Assembly (NCBI RefSeq): GCF_001697185.1
Contig: NZ_CP014224.1
Coordinates: 620,001-684,000, forward strand
Length of the DNA: 64,000 bases
Source: Wenyingzhuangia fucanilytica
Lineage (GTDB): Bacteria > Bacteroidota > Bacteroidia > Flavobacteriales > Flavobacteriaceae
Direction of reading: 5' to 3'
The number at the start of each line of letters is the position of its first letter. Positions within the stretch are counted from its first letter, which is position 1. Positions 18,549 to 26,552 of the stretch are shown here, piece by piece. The position numbers and the translations under genes are program-made. The notes beneath the pieces were generated by a model. It searched no databases. It saw only the letters and a program-made list of their open reading frames with translations, and was not told where the DNA came from.

Positions 18549-19229
18549 ATGGTAGATCAACAATTAGTATCTTATTTAGAGGAGTTTGTTACTGAAGAGC
18601 GCAAAGCGTTGTTCAAACAAGTTCTAGAAAACAGAACAAAACACTTTACTGTGGTGTTAGAAGATTTGTATCAAAAACACAATTGGAGTGCAGTAGTGCG
18701 TAGTTGTGATGTTTTTGGAATACAAGATATTTATACCATAGAAAATAAATACAGCGCTTATATTTCTAATGGGGTTGGAAAAGGGGCTCAGAAATGGGTA
18801 GATTTTCATAGGTTTAAAACCAGAGAAAACAATACCCAAGATTGTGTTGATGAGTTAAAAGAAAAAGGATATCAAATTATTGTAACTACACCCCACGAAG
18901 ATTCTTCTTTTGTGTCAGACTTTGATATCACTAAAAAATCAGCCTTTGTTTTTGGAGTAGAAGGAGCGGGAGCTTCAGACTTAATTATGAATAAAGCAGA
19001 TGGATATTTAAAAATACCTATGTACGGCTTTACAGAAAGTTTAAATGTGTCTGTAGCTGCAGCCATTACTTTGCAAAATACTACAGAGAGGTTACACAAA
19101 TCTGATATAGATTGGAAACTTACTGATGAACAAAAAGAAGGACTTTATTTAAGTTGGTTAGAAAAATCTATAGGTTCTGTAAAACACATCAAGGAGAGAT
19201 ATTATAAGGAATTAGAAAATAAAAAGTAG
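18549..19229 (+). CDS. trmH: tRNA (guanosine-2'-O)-methyltransferase TrmH-like
   Basis: A 226-residue SpoU-class SPOUT methyltransferase. The three knot motifs are visible: NWSAVVRSCDVFGIQDIY, FVFGVEGAGASD and IPMYGFTESLNVSVAAAI. The N-terminal helix and the C-terminal SYLSWLEKS-like tail match TrmH, which methylates the ribose of G18 in tRNA, rather than the rRNA enzyme RlmB. Full length. Confidence 0.9.
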   Translation: MVDQQLVSYLEEFVTEERKALFKQVLENRTKHFTVVLEDLYQKHNWSAVVRSCDVFGIQDIYTIENKYSAYISNGVGKGAQKWVDFHRFKTRENNTQDCVDELKEKGYQIIVTTPHEDSSFVSDFDITKKSAFVFGVEGAGASDLIMNKADGYLKIPMYGFTESLNVSVAAAITLQNTTERLHKSDIDWKLTDEQKEGLYLSWLEKSIGSVKHIKERYYKELENKK

Positions 19230-19278
19230 GGTTTTTTATAAGTTGATTGTTTTAGGTATATAACTTAAAACAATTAAA

Positions 19279-20127
19279 ATGAACTTACTTTTTAATCCAA
19301 TAGCATTATTTCTATGTTTTTTCATGGTCGTTTCTTGTAGTAAAGATACGATGACCTCTATTGAAGATGATGAAATAGAAAATGTAGAAGATACAGATAA
19401 TGAGGATTCAGACAACTCAGATGATTCTTCAGAAGAAGGAACATTACATGCTGCTTTTTCAGATTTTTCTTCGGATATCGATATTGTTTTGATTGATAAC
19501 AATACAGTTTCTATTGAAACAGATGGTTTGCCAAACCACACTTCTCCTTATTGGTCTCCAACGCATGATTTATATGTGGCGCCAACAGTAGCTACAGAAT
19601 CTCGTATGTCTCCAGGATATATTGATGATTTTGAAGGGACTTATGCTTTACAAGTATCTACCCATCCACAAAAAGCTGCACAAACTACTGCTACTTCTTT
19701 AGGAGCCATTGGTATTTCTGTTAGTGGAGGTGTAATTTACAATCAAAACGAGGCAGGAAATATTCAGATTACCCAAAATGTAGCATCAGGTTTAGATTAT
19801 TCAGGTGCTCATACAGGACCTACAAGTTATCATTATCATTTTGAACCTACTGCATTTTCTGATGATGATGCTAATTTGGTTGGAATTATTGCTGATGGTT
19901 TTTTCTTATACGGGCGTAAATGTACTTCAACCGGAACTTATCCAACAGATTTAGATGCTTCTAATGGACATAGCTCGACCACTGTTCATAATACAGAAGG
20001 AGAATATCATTATCACATAGGTAATACTACTATTTACAATAAATATTACGTGAATTTTACTGGAGATTATCAAGGAACTCCTTATTCTATTTCGGGTGGA
20101 AATGCTGGAGGTGGGCAAAGACCTTAA
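19279..20127 (+). CDS. YHYH-domain lipoprotein
   Basis: A 282-residue lipoprotein (lipobox ending at Cys20, FMVVSC) followed by an acidic low-complexity linker of about 35 residues, which should hold the domain away from the membrane. The rest carries two histidine clusters, SYHYHFEPT and GEYHYHIGN, the hallmark of the YHYH domain, plus GIIADGFFLYGRKC. The histidines suggest metal binding, which is inferred. It is followed by a MORN-like lipoprotein and a SCO1-like protein, so a role around copper or respiratory-chain assembly is possible. Confidence 0.8.
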   Translation: MNLLFNPIALFLCFFMVVSCSKDTMTSIEDDEIENVEDTDNEDSDNSDDSSEEGTLHAAFSDFSSDIDIVLIDNNTVSIETDGLPNHTSPYWSPTHDLYVAPTVATESRMSPGYIDDFEGTYALQVSTHPQKAAQTTATSLGAIGISVSGGVIYNQNEAGNIQITQNVASGLDYSGAHTGPTSYHYHFEPTAFSDDDANLVGIIADGFFLYGRKCTSTGTYPTDLDASNGHSSTTVHNTEGEYHYHIGNTTIYNKYYVNFTGDYQGTPYSISGGNAGGGQRP

Positions 20128-20137
20128 TATTGATAAG

Positions 20138-20719
20138 ATGATGAAATATTTTAAAATCTTATTATTTATTTTAAGCTGTATAGCTTGTAAACCCTCAAAC
20201 CAAAAAAAAGATGGGGTAAAGTTTAGTACTGTTAGTTACGATAGTTTAGTAAAGAATACTACAAATGGCTTAATGATGTATAATGGTACATTATTTACAG
20301 GTGTGGCAAAATTGTATGCTGATGATAGTAGAAGTTTAAAATATTTTGTGACTTATCAAGCTGGATTAAAGAACGGTACTTGTAAGCGATGGTATGACAA
20401 TGGAAATATAAATTACGAAACCCAATATATAAAAGGACGTAAACAAGGCTTGACTAAAATTTGGTATAAAAACGGGCAATTGCAAAGTGAATCAACTTAT
20501 TACAAGGGAGTTTTACATGGTAAAGAACAAGTTTGGTATCCAACTGGTGAATTACAAAAAGAAAGAAACCTTGTGTATGGTCAGGAGCAGGGGATGCAAA
20601 AGGCTTGGCGAAAAAATGGAAAGTTATATGCTAATTACGAAGCCGTTAATGGAAGAATTTTTGGGTTATTAGGTGCTAATATGTGTTATGAGGTAGAAAA
20701 TGAAAAAGTTAAAAAATAG
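20138..20719 (+). CDS. MORN-like repeat lipoprotein (YwqK-type)
   Basis: About 193 residues from ATG 20138 (a second ATG follows directly). Lipobox LSCIAC gives an acylated Cys near residue 17. Repeats of the form NGxxxxExxYxxGxxxGxxKxWYxNGxL run from about residue 75 to 175, as in toxin-antitoxin-annotated YwqK proteins; that name is a weak annotation and no toxin is present. Starts 10 bp after the YHYH gene and overlaps the next gene by 20 bp, so the three are one unit. Confidence 0.8.
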   Translation: MMKYFKILLFILSCIACKPSNQKKDGVKFSTVSYDSLVKNTTNGLMMYNGTLFTGVAKLYADDSRSLKYFVTYQAGLKNGTCKRWYDNGNINYETQYIKGRKQGLTKIWYKNGQLQSESTYYKGVLHGKEQVWYPTGELQKERNLVYGQEQGMQKAWRKNGKLYANYEAVNGRIFGLLGANMCYEVENEKVKK

Positions 20720-21359
20720 TATAATTATTCTTGTTGGCTTGTTGCTTTTAGGAGCTTGTCAATCCAAAAAACAAACAGGGAGTAGGGTAAATAAATTACC
20801 GTATTATAAAGAAGCTAGTTTTACTCCTTATTGGAATTTATCAGAAAGTGAATTAAAAACATTTCATACAATTTCAGATTTTAATTTGATAGATCAATCA
20901 GGTCAAAAAATATCAAATAAAACATTTGATGATAAAATTTATGTGGTAAACTTTTTCTTTACCACTTGTCCGGGAATTTGTCCTAAAATGACTAGTAATT
21001 TATCAATGGTACAAAAGGCTTATTTAAAAGATAAAGAGGTGTTAATTTTATCTCATTCTGTTACTCCATCTATAGATTCTGTTGAGGTTTTAAAACATTA
21101 TGCAGAAGTTAATGATATACAACAAAACAAATGGTTTTTAGCTACAGGAAGCAGAAAAGAAATTTATGATTTAGGAAGAAACTCTTATTTTATTGAAGAA
21201 GATATGGGAGAGGAATTAAAGGAAGATGATTTTTTACACACAGAAAACTTTGTGTTAATAGATAAAAACAAACATATAAGGGGAATCTATAACGGACTTA
21301 ATAAAACTGCTACGCAACAATTAATTATTGACATTAAAACATTAAAAGAGGCCCATTAA
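20700..21359 (+). CDS. SCO1/SenC-family lipoprotein
   Basis: A 219-residue thioredoxin-fold protein anchored by a lipobox (LLLLGAC, Cys20). The copper-binding motif is FTTCPGICPKM (CxxxC) and the distal histidine lies in DFLHTENFVLID, so all copper ligands of SCO proteins are present. It probably delivers Cu(I) to the CuA site of cytochrome oxidase or reduces its cysteines. Translationally coupled (20-bp overlap) to the MORN-like gene. A terminator hairpin overlaps its final codons. Confidence 0.9.
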   Translation: MKKLKNSIIILVGLLLLGACQSKKQTGSRVNKLPYYKEASFTPYWNLSESELKTFHTISDFNLIDQSGQKISNKTFDDKIYVVNFFFTTCPGICPKMTSNLSMVQKAYLKDKEVLILSHSVTPSIDSVEVLKHYAEVNDIQQNKWFLATGSRKEIYDLGRNSYFIEEDMGEELKEDDFLHTENFVLIDKNKHIRGIYNGLNKTATQQLIIDIKTLKEAH

Positions 21360-21369
21360 GAGCCTCTTT
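21345..21369. terminator. Bidirectional terminator at convergent gene ends
   Basis: AAAGAGGC (21345-21352) pairs with GCCTCTTT (21362-21369). It overlaps the SCO1-like stop and reaches the end of the convergent minus-strand gene at 21370. Confidence 0.75.
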
Positions 21370-21672
21370 CTATTTAAATTTTAGGATTGCATTTTTAGGA
21401 TTGTCTATATCGTAATAAACGGTATAAGTACTATCGAGTACTTTATTTTTTAAATGCATAGGAACTTCTTGTTTTTTGTGATATTCAACGCTATCAACAG
21501 TATAGGTAAATTCACAATAAGGTAATTTACCTCGTTGAAATTCTCTAAGAACTTTTCCATTTGTTGTTTCAGCATCATTTAAAACTTTTTCTTTATAGTT
21601 AAGTTTAATAACAAAAGCTAAAACAACAACAGCGACTATGATAAATGGAAAAATCAATTTATTCATTTTCAA
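21370..21672 (-). CDS. Small membrane-anchored protein of unknown function
   Basis: A 100-residue protein with one N-terminal hydrophobic segment (LIFPFIIVAVVVLAFVIKL) and an extracytoplasmic part with YCEFTYTVDSVEYHKKQEV and YTVYYDIDNPKNAIL, which recalls DUF3592-type domains. Its start overlaps the end of the aldose-epimerase-like gene by 14 bp. Function unknown. Confidence 0.65.
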   Translation of the reverse strand: MKMNKLIFPFIIVAVVVLAFVIKLNYKEKVLNDAETTNGKVLREFQRGKLPYCEFTYTVDSVEYHKKQEVPMHLKNKVLDSTYTVYYDIDNPKNAILKFK

Positions 21673-22546
21673 AATTTATCAATATGGTGTATTCACAATC
21701 AAAGGATTCTTGAGGCTTTAACTTTATAATTCCTTCTTTTTCAGTAAGTTCCTGGTTGTGATCTACATTATCTGCAATTCCATGCCAAGGTTCAATACAA
21801 ATAAAAGGAGATTCTTGATTTTTAGACCAAATACCTAAAAAAGGAAAGTTTTTAAACTCAACACTCATATAAGTATTCCCTGTTGGTTCGTGAATAAAAG
21901 AAACTTGAGAGAATGGGTTAGGATTAAATACGATGGCATCCTTATCAAAAACATCTTTTGGTAATTCTAAAACACCACCTTGTTTAAATACTTTGTGTGT
22001 TTGGTTTCCAATTAAACCACCTTCAATCAGTCTTGCTTCTGGTGTTTCATCATTGTCAAACATCAAAATATATTCTTCTCTTGTTTGATGTTTTTCAAAA
22101 GGACAATTAAATGCAGGATGGCCACCTACTGAAAAATATAAATCTTCTGTTGATGGATTTTCTACTCCATAAGCAGTTGAAAGTCCTGAATTAGAAAGCG
22201 TATAGGTGATGTTAAAAACAAAATTAAAAGGATATACTTTTTGAGTTTCGTCATCAGCAATCAACTGGAAAGTAATGCTATTTTCAGTCTGTTTAACAAC
22301 CGTAAATTCTTTGTCTCTTGCAAAACCATGCTGACCTAGGGAATAGCTCTCGTTTTTGTATTGGTAAGTGTTATTTTTTAAAGCCCCTACAAAAGGAAAT
22401 AAAACAGGAGTATGACGGTTCCAATGTTTTGGATCTCCTTGCCAAATGTATTCTATTTCGTTTTGTTTTAAGCTAATTAACTCTGCTCCTTGAGATTTAA
22501 AAGTAGCTTGTAAGAATTTGTTTTGTAAGGTGTATGTTGTTGTCAT
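21659..22546 (-). CDS. Aldose 1-epimerase-like protein (LacX/YeaD type)
   Basis: A 295-residue galactose-mutarotase-fold protein. Seen: QGDPKHWNRHTPVLFPFVGA, GQHGFARDKEF (conserved His) and FSVGGHPAFNCPF (second His), with a terminal region holding the ICIEPWHGIAD glutamate. These are the catalytic-site positions of the family. It would interconvert sugar anomers in the cytoplasm; the actual sugar is unknown. Part of the minus-strand run from tsaE. Confidence 0.85.
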   Translation of the reverse strand: MTTTYTLQNKFLQATFKSQGAELISLKQNEIEYIWQGDPKHWNRHTPVLFPFVGALKNNTYQYKNESYSLGQHGFARDKEFTVVKQTENSITFQLIADDETQKVYPFNFVFNITYTLSNSGLSTAYGVENPSTEDLYFSVGGHPAFNCPFEKHQTREEYILMFDNDETPEARLIEGGLIGNQTHKVFKQGGVLELPKDVFDKDAIVFNPNPFSQVSFIHEPTGNTYMSVEFKNFPFLGIWSKNQESPFICIEPWHGIADNVDHNQELTEKEGIIKLKPQESFDCEYTILINFENE

Positions 22547-22554
22547 CTTAGGAA

Positions 22555-22983
22555 TTAATTTACTTTAATATCTGTTATAGTAGCAGTGTATTCACATCTT
22601 TCAATAATAAAAGAAAAGTCATTTCTAATTACTTTATCATTTATTTTTTTACCTATGGTAGCATCAATCCAATAATCAGGACAAGGTTTTTGGTGTACAT
22701 GACTTTTATCTCTGTTCCAATCACCTTTGTGTAGTACGTATTGAATATCTAAAGAATCCAAATGGTATTGCTTTAGAACTTCTTTAGCTTTGTCGGATAT
22801 TTTTAAAGTATCTTTTAGTCTAATTTGACTTAAAACCCTAGCGGTAGGACCGTAGTTAAAAGTGGTTCCTTTTTGTTTATTGATGTAGGTTACAGCGACT
22901 ACACCAAGGGCTAGTCCACCAAAATAGTATCCAAATCTTCTTAATAATTTGGCATCAATTTTACTTAGTAATTCTTTAAACAT
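22555..22983 (-). CDS. DUF4258-like membrane-anchored protein
   Basis: A 142-residue protein with an N-terminal membrane segment (YYFGGLALGVVAVTYI). A soluble part follows with VLKQYHLDSLDIQYVLHKGD and FIIERCEYTATITDIKVN, resembling DUF4258 proteins of Bacteroidota. Function unknown. It lies between the alanine dehydrogenase-like gene and the epimerase gene. Confidence 0.65.
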   Translation of the reverse strand: MFKELLSKIDAKLLRRFGYYFGGLALGVVAVTYINKQKGTTFNYGPTARVLSQIRLKDTLKISDKAKEVLKQYHLDSLDIQYVLHKGDWNRDKSHVHQKPCPDYWIDATIGKKINDKVIRNDFSFIIERCEYTATITDIKVN

Positions 22984-23046
22984 TGATTGTAGTTTTCTTG
23001 GGTCAAAAGTAAAGAAGTAGTTTGTATTAAGCGGTCTGTTTACAGA

Positions 23047-24246
23047 TTAAAAAATCAATAAATTGATATCTGTAAAAGGAAAATCAAACCAATCACCTAC
23101 AGCTTTATTGGTTAAAATTCCTTTATACATGTACATTCCACTTCTAATGATATTATCATATTTAACAGCGCTTTCAAAACCACCTTCTTCTCCAATATTT
23201 AGGAGGTAAGGGGTGATGATATTACTAATAGATATTGTAGCGGTTTTTGCGTATCTGGATGGAATATTAGGCACACAGTAGTGAATAATTCCATGTTTTT
23301 TAAAAGTAGGATTGCTATGCGTGGTTAACTCTGAAGTTTCTATACAACCACCTCTATCAATACTAACATCAATAATTACGGCACCTTCTTTCATAATAGA
23401 AACAAGGTCTTCGGATACAACAATAGGAGCTCTGGTTTTTCCTTTAATGGCTCCAATTACAACATCGGCTCTCATTAAAGCTTTTTCTAAAGCTTTGTGA
23501 TGGATGGTAGAAGTGTAAATAGGAATATGTAAATCTTGTTGTAGTTGTCTAAGTTTGGTAATTGAATTGTCAAAAACTTTAATGCTGGCTCCAAGTCCTT
23601 TGGCAGATTTTGCGGCAAATAAACCAACGGTACCTGCTCCTAAAATAACAACCTCACATGGAGGAACACCACTAATGTTTCCTAGTAATCTACCAGATCC
23701 GCCATTTTCTGCATTCATCAATTCAGAAGCGATAAGGATAGAAGCAGTTCCTGCAATTTCACTTAAAGATTTAACGATAGGAAAACTATTGTGTTCATCT
23801 TTAATAAAATCAAAAGCAATGGCGGTAATGCGCTTGTTAGCCAAAGCTTTAAAATAATCTGCGGATTGTGTTTTAAGTTGTAATGATGAAACTAAAAAAG
23901 CTTGTGGCCTCATCAAGTTAATTTCTTCTATAGAAGGGGGAGAAACTTTTAAAATTAAGTAACATTCAAAAACTTCTTTAGCACTGTAAGCAATTTTTGC
24001 TCCCGATTCAGAATATTCAGCGTCAGAAAAGTTAGAGGCTATTCCTGCTCCAGTTTCAATTACAATTTTATGACCTTGTAAAGTCATGGCAGCAACAGCA
24101 TCGGGAGTTAAGCAAACACGTTTTTCTTCGTGACAAGTTTCTTTGGGTATTCCTATAAGAAAATCTCCTTTTTTAGATGGAATTACTAGTCGTTCTTCTT
24201 GAACATGAAACTCAAATTTTCCAAATGCAGCCATACGTTTCCCCAT
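23047..24246 (-). CDS. Alanine dehydrogenase/NAD(P) transhydrogenase-fold protein
   Basis: A 399-residue protein with the AlaDH/PNT N-terminal domain (IGIPKETCHEEKRVCLTPDAV) and a Rossmann domain (VVILGAGTVGLFAAKSAKGLGA). It would oxidise L-alanine to pyruvate and ammonia with NAD+. It differs from classical AlaDH in an N-terminal extension of about 28 residues and in the substrate site: the Lys is kept (ILKVSPPS), but the catalytic His position of classical enzymes appears as Gln in LVSSLQLKTQ. The name is therefore a family call and the activity is less certain. Located next to tsaE. Confidence 0.8.
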   Translation of the reverse strand: MGKRMAAFGKFEFHVQEERLVIPSKKGDFLIGIPKETCHEEKRVCLTPDAVAAMTLQGHKIVIETGAGIASNFSDAEYSESGAKIAYSAKEVFECYLILKVSPPSIEEINLMRPQAFLVSSLQLKTQSADYFKALANKRITAIAFDFIKDEHNSFPIVKSLSEIAGTASILIASELMNAENGGSGRLLGNISGVPPCEVVILGAGTVGLFAAKSAKGLGASIKVFDNSITKLRQLQQDLHIPIYTSTIHHKALEKALMRADVVIGAIKGKTRAPIVVSEDLVSIMKEGAVIIDVSIDRGGCIETSELTTHSNPTFKKHGIIHYCVPNIPSRYAKTATISISNIITPYLLNIGEEGGFESAVKYDNIIRSGMYMYKGILTNKAVGDWFDFPFTDINLLIF

Positions 24247-24273
24247 ATTATAAGATTCAAATACAGGTAAAGG

Positions 24274-24678
24274 TTACTTTAAGATAAGAGTTCTACTGTT
24301 GTCTTGGTTAGTGTTTATTGTAACTACCTGTGCATCTAAAGGTAATAAATTTTCTACATTCTCGGGCCATTCAATAAACGCCCAATGATTGTTGTATAAG
24401 TATTCTTCAATTCCAATATCATAAGCTTCATTTTCGTCTTCAATACGATAAAAATCAAAATGATATAAAACTTCATTACTATTGGTTTCGTATTCATTTA
24501 CCAAAGCAAAGGTTGGAGAAGAACTAATGTTACATCCTAATTCTTTTGCAATTTCTTTAATAAGGGTTGTTTTACCTGTTCCCATAGAAGCATAAAACAA
24601 AATAGTTTTGCTTTTGGTATTAGCAATAATGGTTTTTGCTACCGCTGGTAATTCGTTTAGGTTGTAGGTAATTTCCAT
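24274..24678 (-). CDS. tsaE: tRNA threonylcarbamoyladenosine biosynthesis ATPase TsaE
   Basis: A 134-residue P-loop protein with Walker A ASMGTGKTTLIKEI and the family motifs SSPTFALVNEY, HFDFYRI and FIEWPENV. It supports TsaB/TsaD in t6A modification of tRNAs reading ANN codons. Normal length. First gene of the minus-strand run; tRNA-Leu lies just upstream. Confidence 0.95.
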   Translation of the reverse strand: MEITYNLNELPAVAKTIIANTKSKTILFYASMGTGKTTLIKEIAKELGCNISSSPTFALVNEYETNSNEVLYHFDFYRIEDENEAYDIGIEEYLYNNHWAFIEWPENVENLLPLDAQVVTINTNQDNSRTLILK

Positions 24679-24691
24679 GTTTATTTCTTAG

Positions 24692-24775
24692 TGCACCCAA
24701 CTGGACTCGAACCAGCACGTCCATAAGGACACTACCCCCTCAAGGTAGCACGTCTACCAATTCCGCCATAGGTGC
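24692..24775 (-). tRNA. tRNA-Leu (anticodon GAG)
   Basis: An 84-nt class II tRNA on the minus strand. The acceptor arms GCACCTA and TGGGTGC pair. The anticodon arm is CTACC-TTGAGGG-GGTAG, giving anticodon GAG, followed by a variable arm and a T arm with TTCGAGT. The discriminator is A and CCA is not encoded. Confidence 0.95.
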
Positions 24776-25611
24776 TTGGTCGTAAAAAAATAAATTTTAA
24801 CTGAACGCAAATATATATAAATAGAAATTTTATTTAGGAGTATTTTATAGCTAGATTTTTGGGTGTTTATTTTTGTTAAAAAGGCTTGTTAAGAAATTAA
24901 GCTATTTCTAAGATTCTGAATTATACTAATTTTATAGAGATTATTGTTAGGTTGATAGTATAGTAACGAGAATAGATGGTGATTTTTGGATATTACAAGG
25001 GAGAACTAGAATATTTTTATTTCCATGGCCAGTATCTTAATCAATAAATTGCAAAAATAATTTTAGAACTTCAAATAAAGGTAACCTTCTAGCTAAAATT
25101 GTCCTTTCAAAAATTAAATAACTATCTAAAAGGGGTTCCTTATATCGGAAATCAGTATGTTGAATAATATTAAACTTGTTGATAATTAGATTCTTGAATC
25201 TTTATTTACTTAGGTGTACATTATATAAATTTTAGGGCACATCAACTTTGGTGTAAAGTTGCTAATTTACTTTTCTATTTTCTGAACGGAATTTTAGAAA
25301 ATTTCTCTAATGCAAAAATCTATAGATATAATTACACTAGTCTTGATCTTGTGCTCATACTAGCTATGGGTACATCAATATTTTAATGAATATCCAAATC
25401 CAGTAGATTTGTTGCGGATGGTTAAAATAATAGATAAAAGTAAAGTTGGGATATATTCCAGCTAGATAGTTTTAGTAAAAAAATATGGAGTAAAAACCGA
25501 AAGTTGAAATTCCGATTTATGGACTTTCAAGTGATATGTGTTTTATGAAGATAGAATTTGAAAAGAAGATTAAAGTAAAAAGTTATCATTAATAATTTAA
25601 AATAGAATTTT
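24776..25611. other. 836-bp region without intact gene; boundary of the accessory block
   Basis: No complete gene was found. The first 450 bp are AT-rich with nothing recognised. From about 25198 to 25540, short SusC-like peptide pieces appear in shifting frames (see the pseudogene entry). The promoter of the esterase genes should lie in the last 100 bp, but no clear -33/-7 pair was seen. Confidence 0.6.
25198..25540 (+). pseudogene. Possible decayed 3' part of a SusC-like gene
   Basis: A 60-codon open stretch without a start codon (25198-25377) contains KVANLLFYFLNGILENFSNA and IYRYNYTSLD. In a second frame follows SSRFVADG, then in further frames KSKVGIYSS, LVKKYGVK and KVEIPIYGLSSDM. The order and content recall the C-terminal barrel of SusC proteins (SSRFVEDGSYLRLKN..LGY..), broken by at least two frameshifts and several stops. 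This is read by eye; unrelated AT-rich sequence cannot be excluded. Confidence 0.35.
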
Positions 25612-26508
25612 ATGAAGTGCAATTTTTTTACGTTTTTTAGTATTGCGTTATTAACATTTAGTACCATAAGTTGCAGAACGCAATCTAAGATAAATTCCAA
25701 AGAAGAAGTTCATATTGTGCTATTGGGAGGTCAATCAAATATGTCTGGCGTAGGGCATTTTAAAAGCCTAGATGAAGAAACAATTTCACGTATTAATGCT
25801 CTTTCTAATCGTGTTATGTTAAGTGATACGCAACTCAAAAAATTAATACCACTTTCAGAACTTAAAAATCAAATTTGGGGAAAGGACAGAAGGTCAAAGA
25901 ATTTTGGACCTGAATTGTTTTTAGGTTTAACCTTAGCGGAAAAACATCCAAAGCAAAAGTACTTATTCATTAAAACAGCTCATGGTGGAACGGCATTGTA
26001 TGGGGCGTGGAATCCCAATTGGTCTCTTGAACAGTCTCAAGCTATTGAAAGAGGGGAGTATAAGCAAGGTTTAAAGTTATACAAAATACATATCAACCAA
26101 ATTAAAGCGCAACTAGCAAGATTGGTATCAGAAGGCAAAACCTATAAAATATTGGGCATGGTATGGATGCAGGGCGAAAATGACGGTGCGCTAGATGTTA
26201 GCGCCAAAAATTATGGTAAAAACTTAAAAGAGTTATTAGCAAGTTACCGTAGGGATTTGAATTTGCCTAATCTTCCTTTTGTTGCGGGACAAACAAATTC
26301 GCATTACGGTGTTAAAGGAGGTTCTGATATGGTAAGACAGGGGTTTTTGGATTTTGAAAAGTCTGAAGATCATGTTGCTGTAATTAAAACCCTAAGAGAT
26401 AGTCCGTATACCGATTTTCCAAAGCACTCTGACAATGTGCATTACAATGCAGAAGGTCAAAAAAGATTTGGAATCGCCTTTGCAAAAGCACTAATGACTT
26501 TAAACTAA
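25612..26508 (+). CDS. SGNH-type acetylesterase (SASA/CE6-like), copy 1
   Basis: A 298-residue lipoprotein-like protein (signal ending TISC, Cys21) with the SASA domain. The nucleophile motif is GGQSNM (Ser42), the oxyanion region includes KTAHGGTALYGAWNPNW and MVWMQGENDG, and the His motif is SDNVHYNAEGQK near residue 280. The family removes acetyl groups from sialic acids or plant and algal glycans. Within this PUL it would deacylate the polysaccharide or oligosaccharides at the cell surface or in the periplasm. It shares most of its sequence with the next gene, 44 bp downstream, so the pair arose by tandem duplication. Confidence 0.85.
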   Translation: MKCNFFTFFSIALLTFSTISCRTQSKINSKEEVHIVLLGGQSNMSGVGHFKSLDEETISRINALSNRVMLSDTQLKKLIPLSELKNQIWGKDRRSKNFGPELFLGLTLAEKHPKQKYLFIKTAHGGTALYGAWNPNWSLEQSQAIERGEYKQGLKLYKIHINQIKAQLARLVSEGKTYKILGMVWMQGENDGALDVSAKNYGKNLKELLASYRRDLNLPNLPFVAGQTNSHYGVKGGSDMVRQGFLDFEKSEDHVAVIKTLRDSPYTDFPKHSDNVHYNAEGQKRFGIAFAKALMTLN

Positions 26509-26552
26509 TATTATAAAAAAAATCAAAACTAATATTTTATACTATAAAAATT

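Noticed and set aside
20487-20672. Open frame inside the MORN-like gene
   Set aside because: It is in another frame of a well-supported repeat protein and has no signal or family resemblance.
20138-20719. Toxin-antitoxin function for the YwqK-like gene
   Set aside because: The protein is a lipoprotein with MORN-like repeats, and no toxin gene is adjacent; the annotation name is historical.
24692-24775. tRNA-Leu as integration site of the PUL
   Set aside because: Its 3' end points left, away from the accessory block, and I saw no copy of its 3' end near the other boundary.
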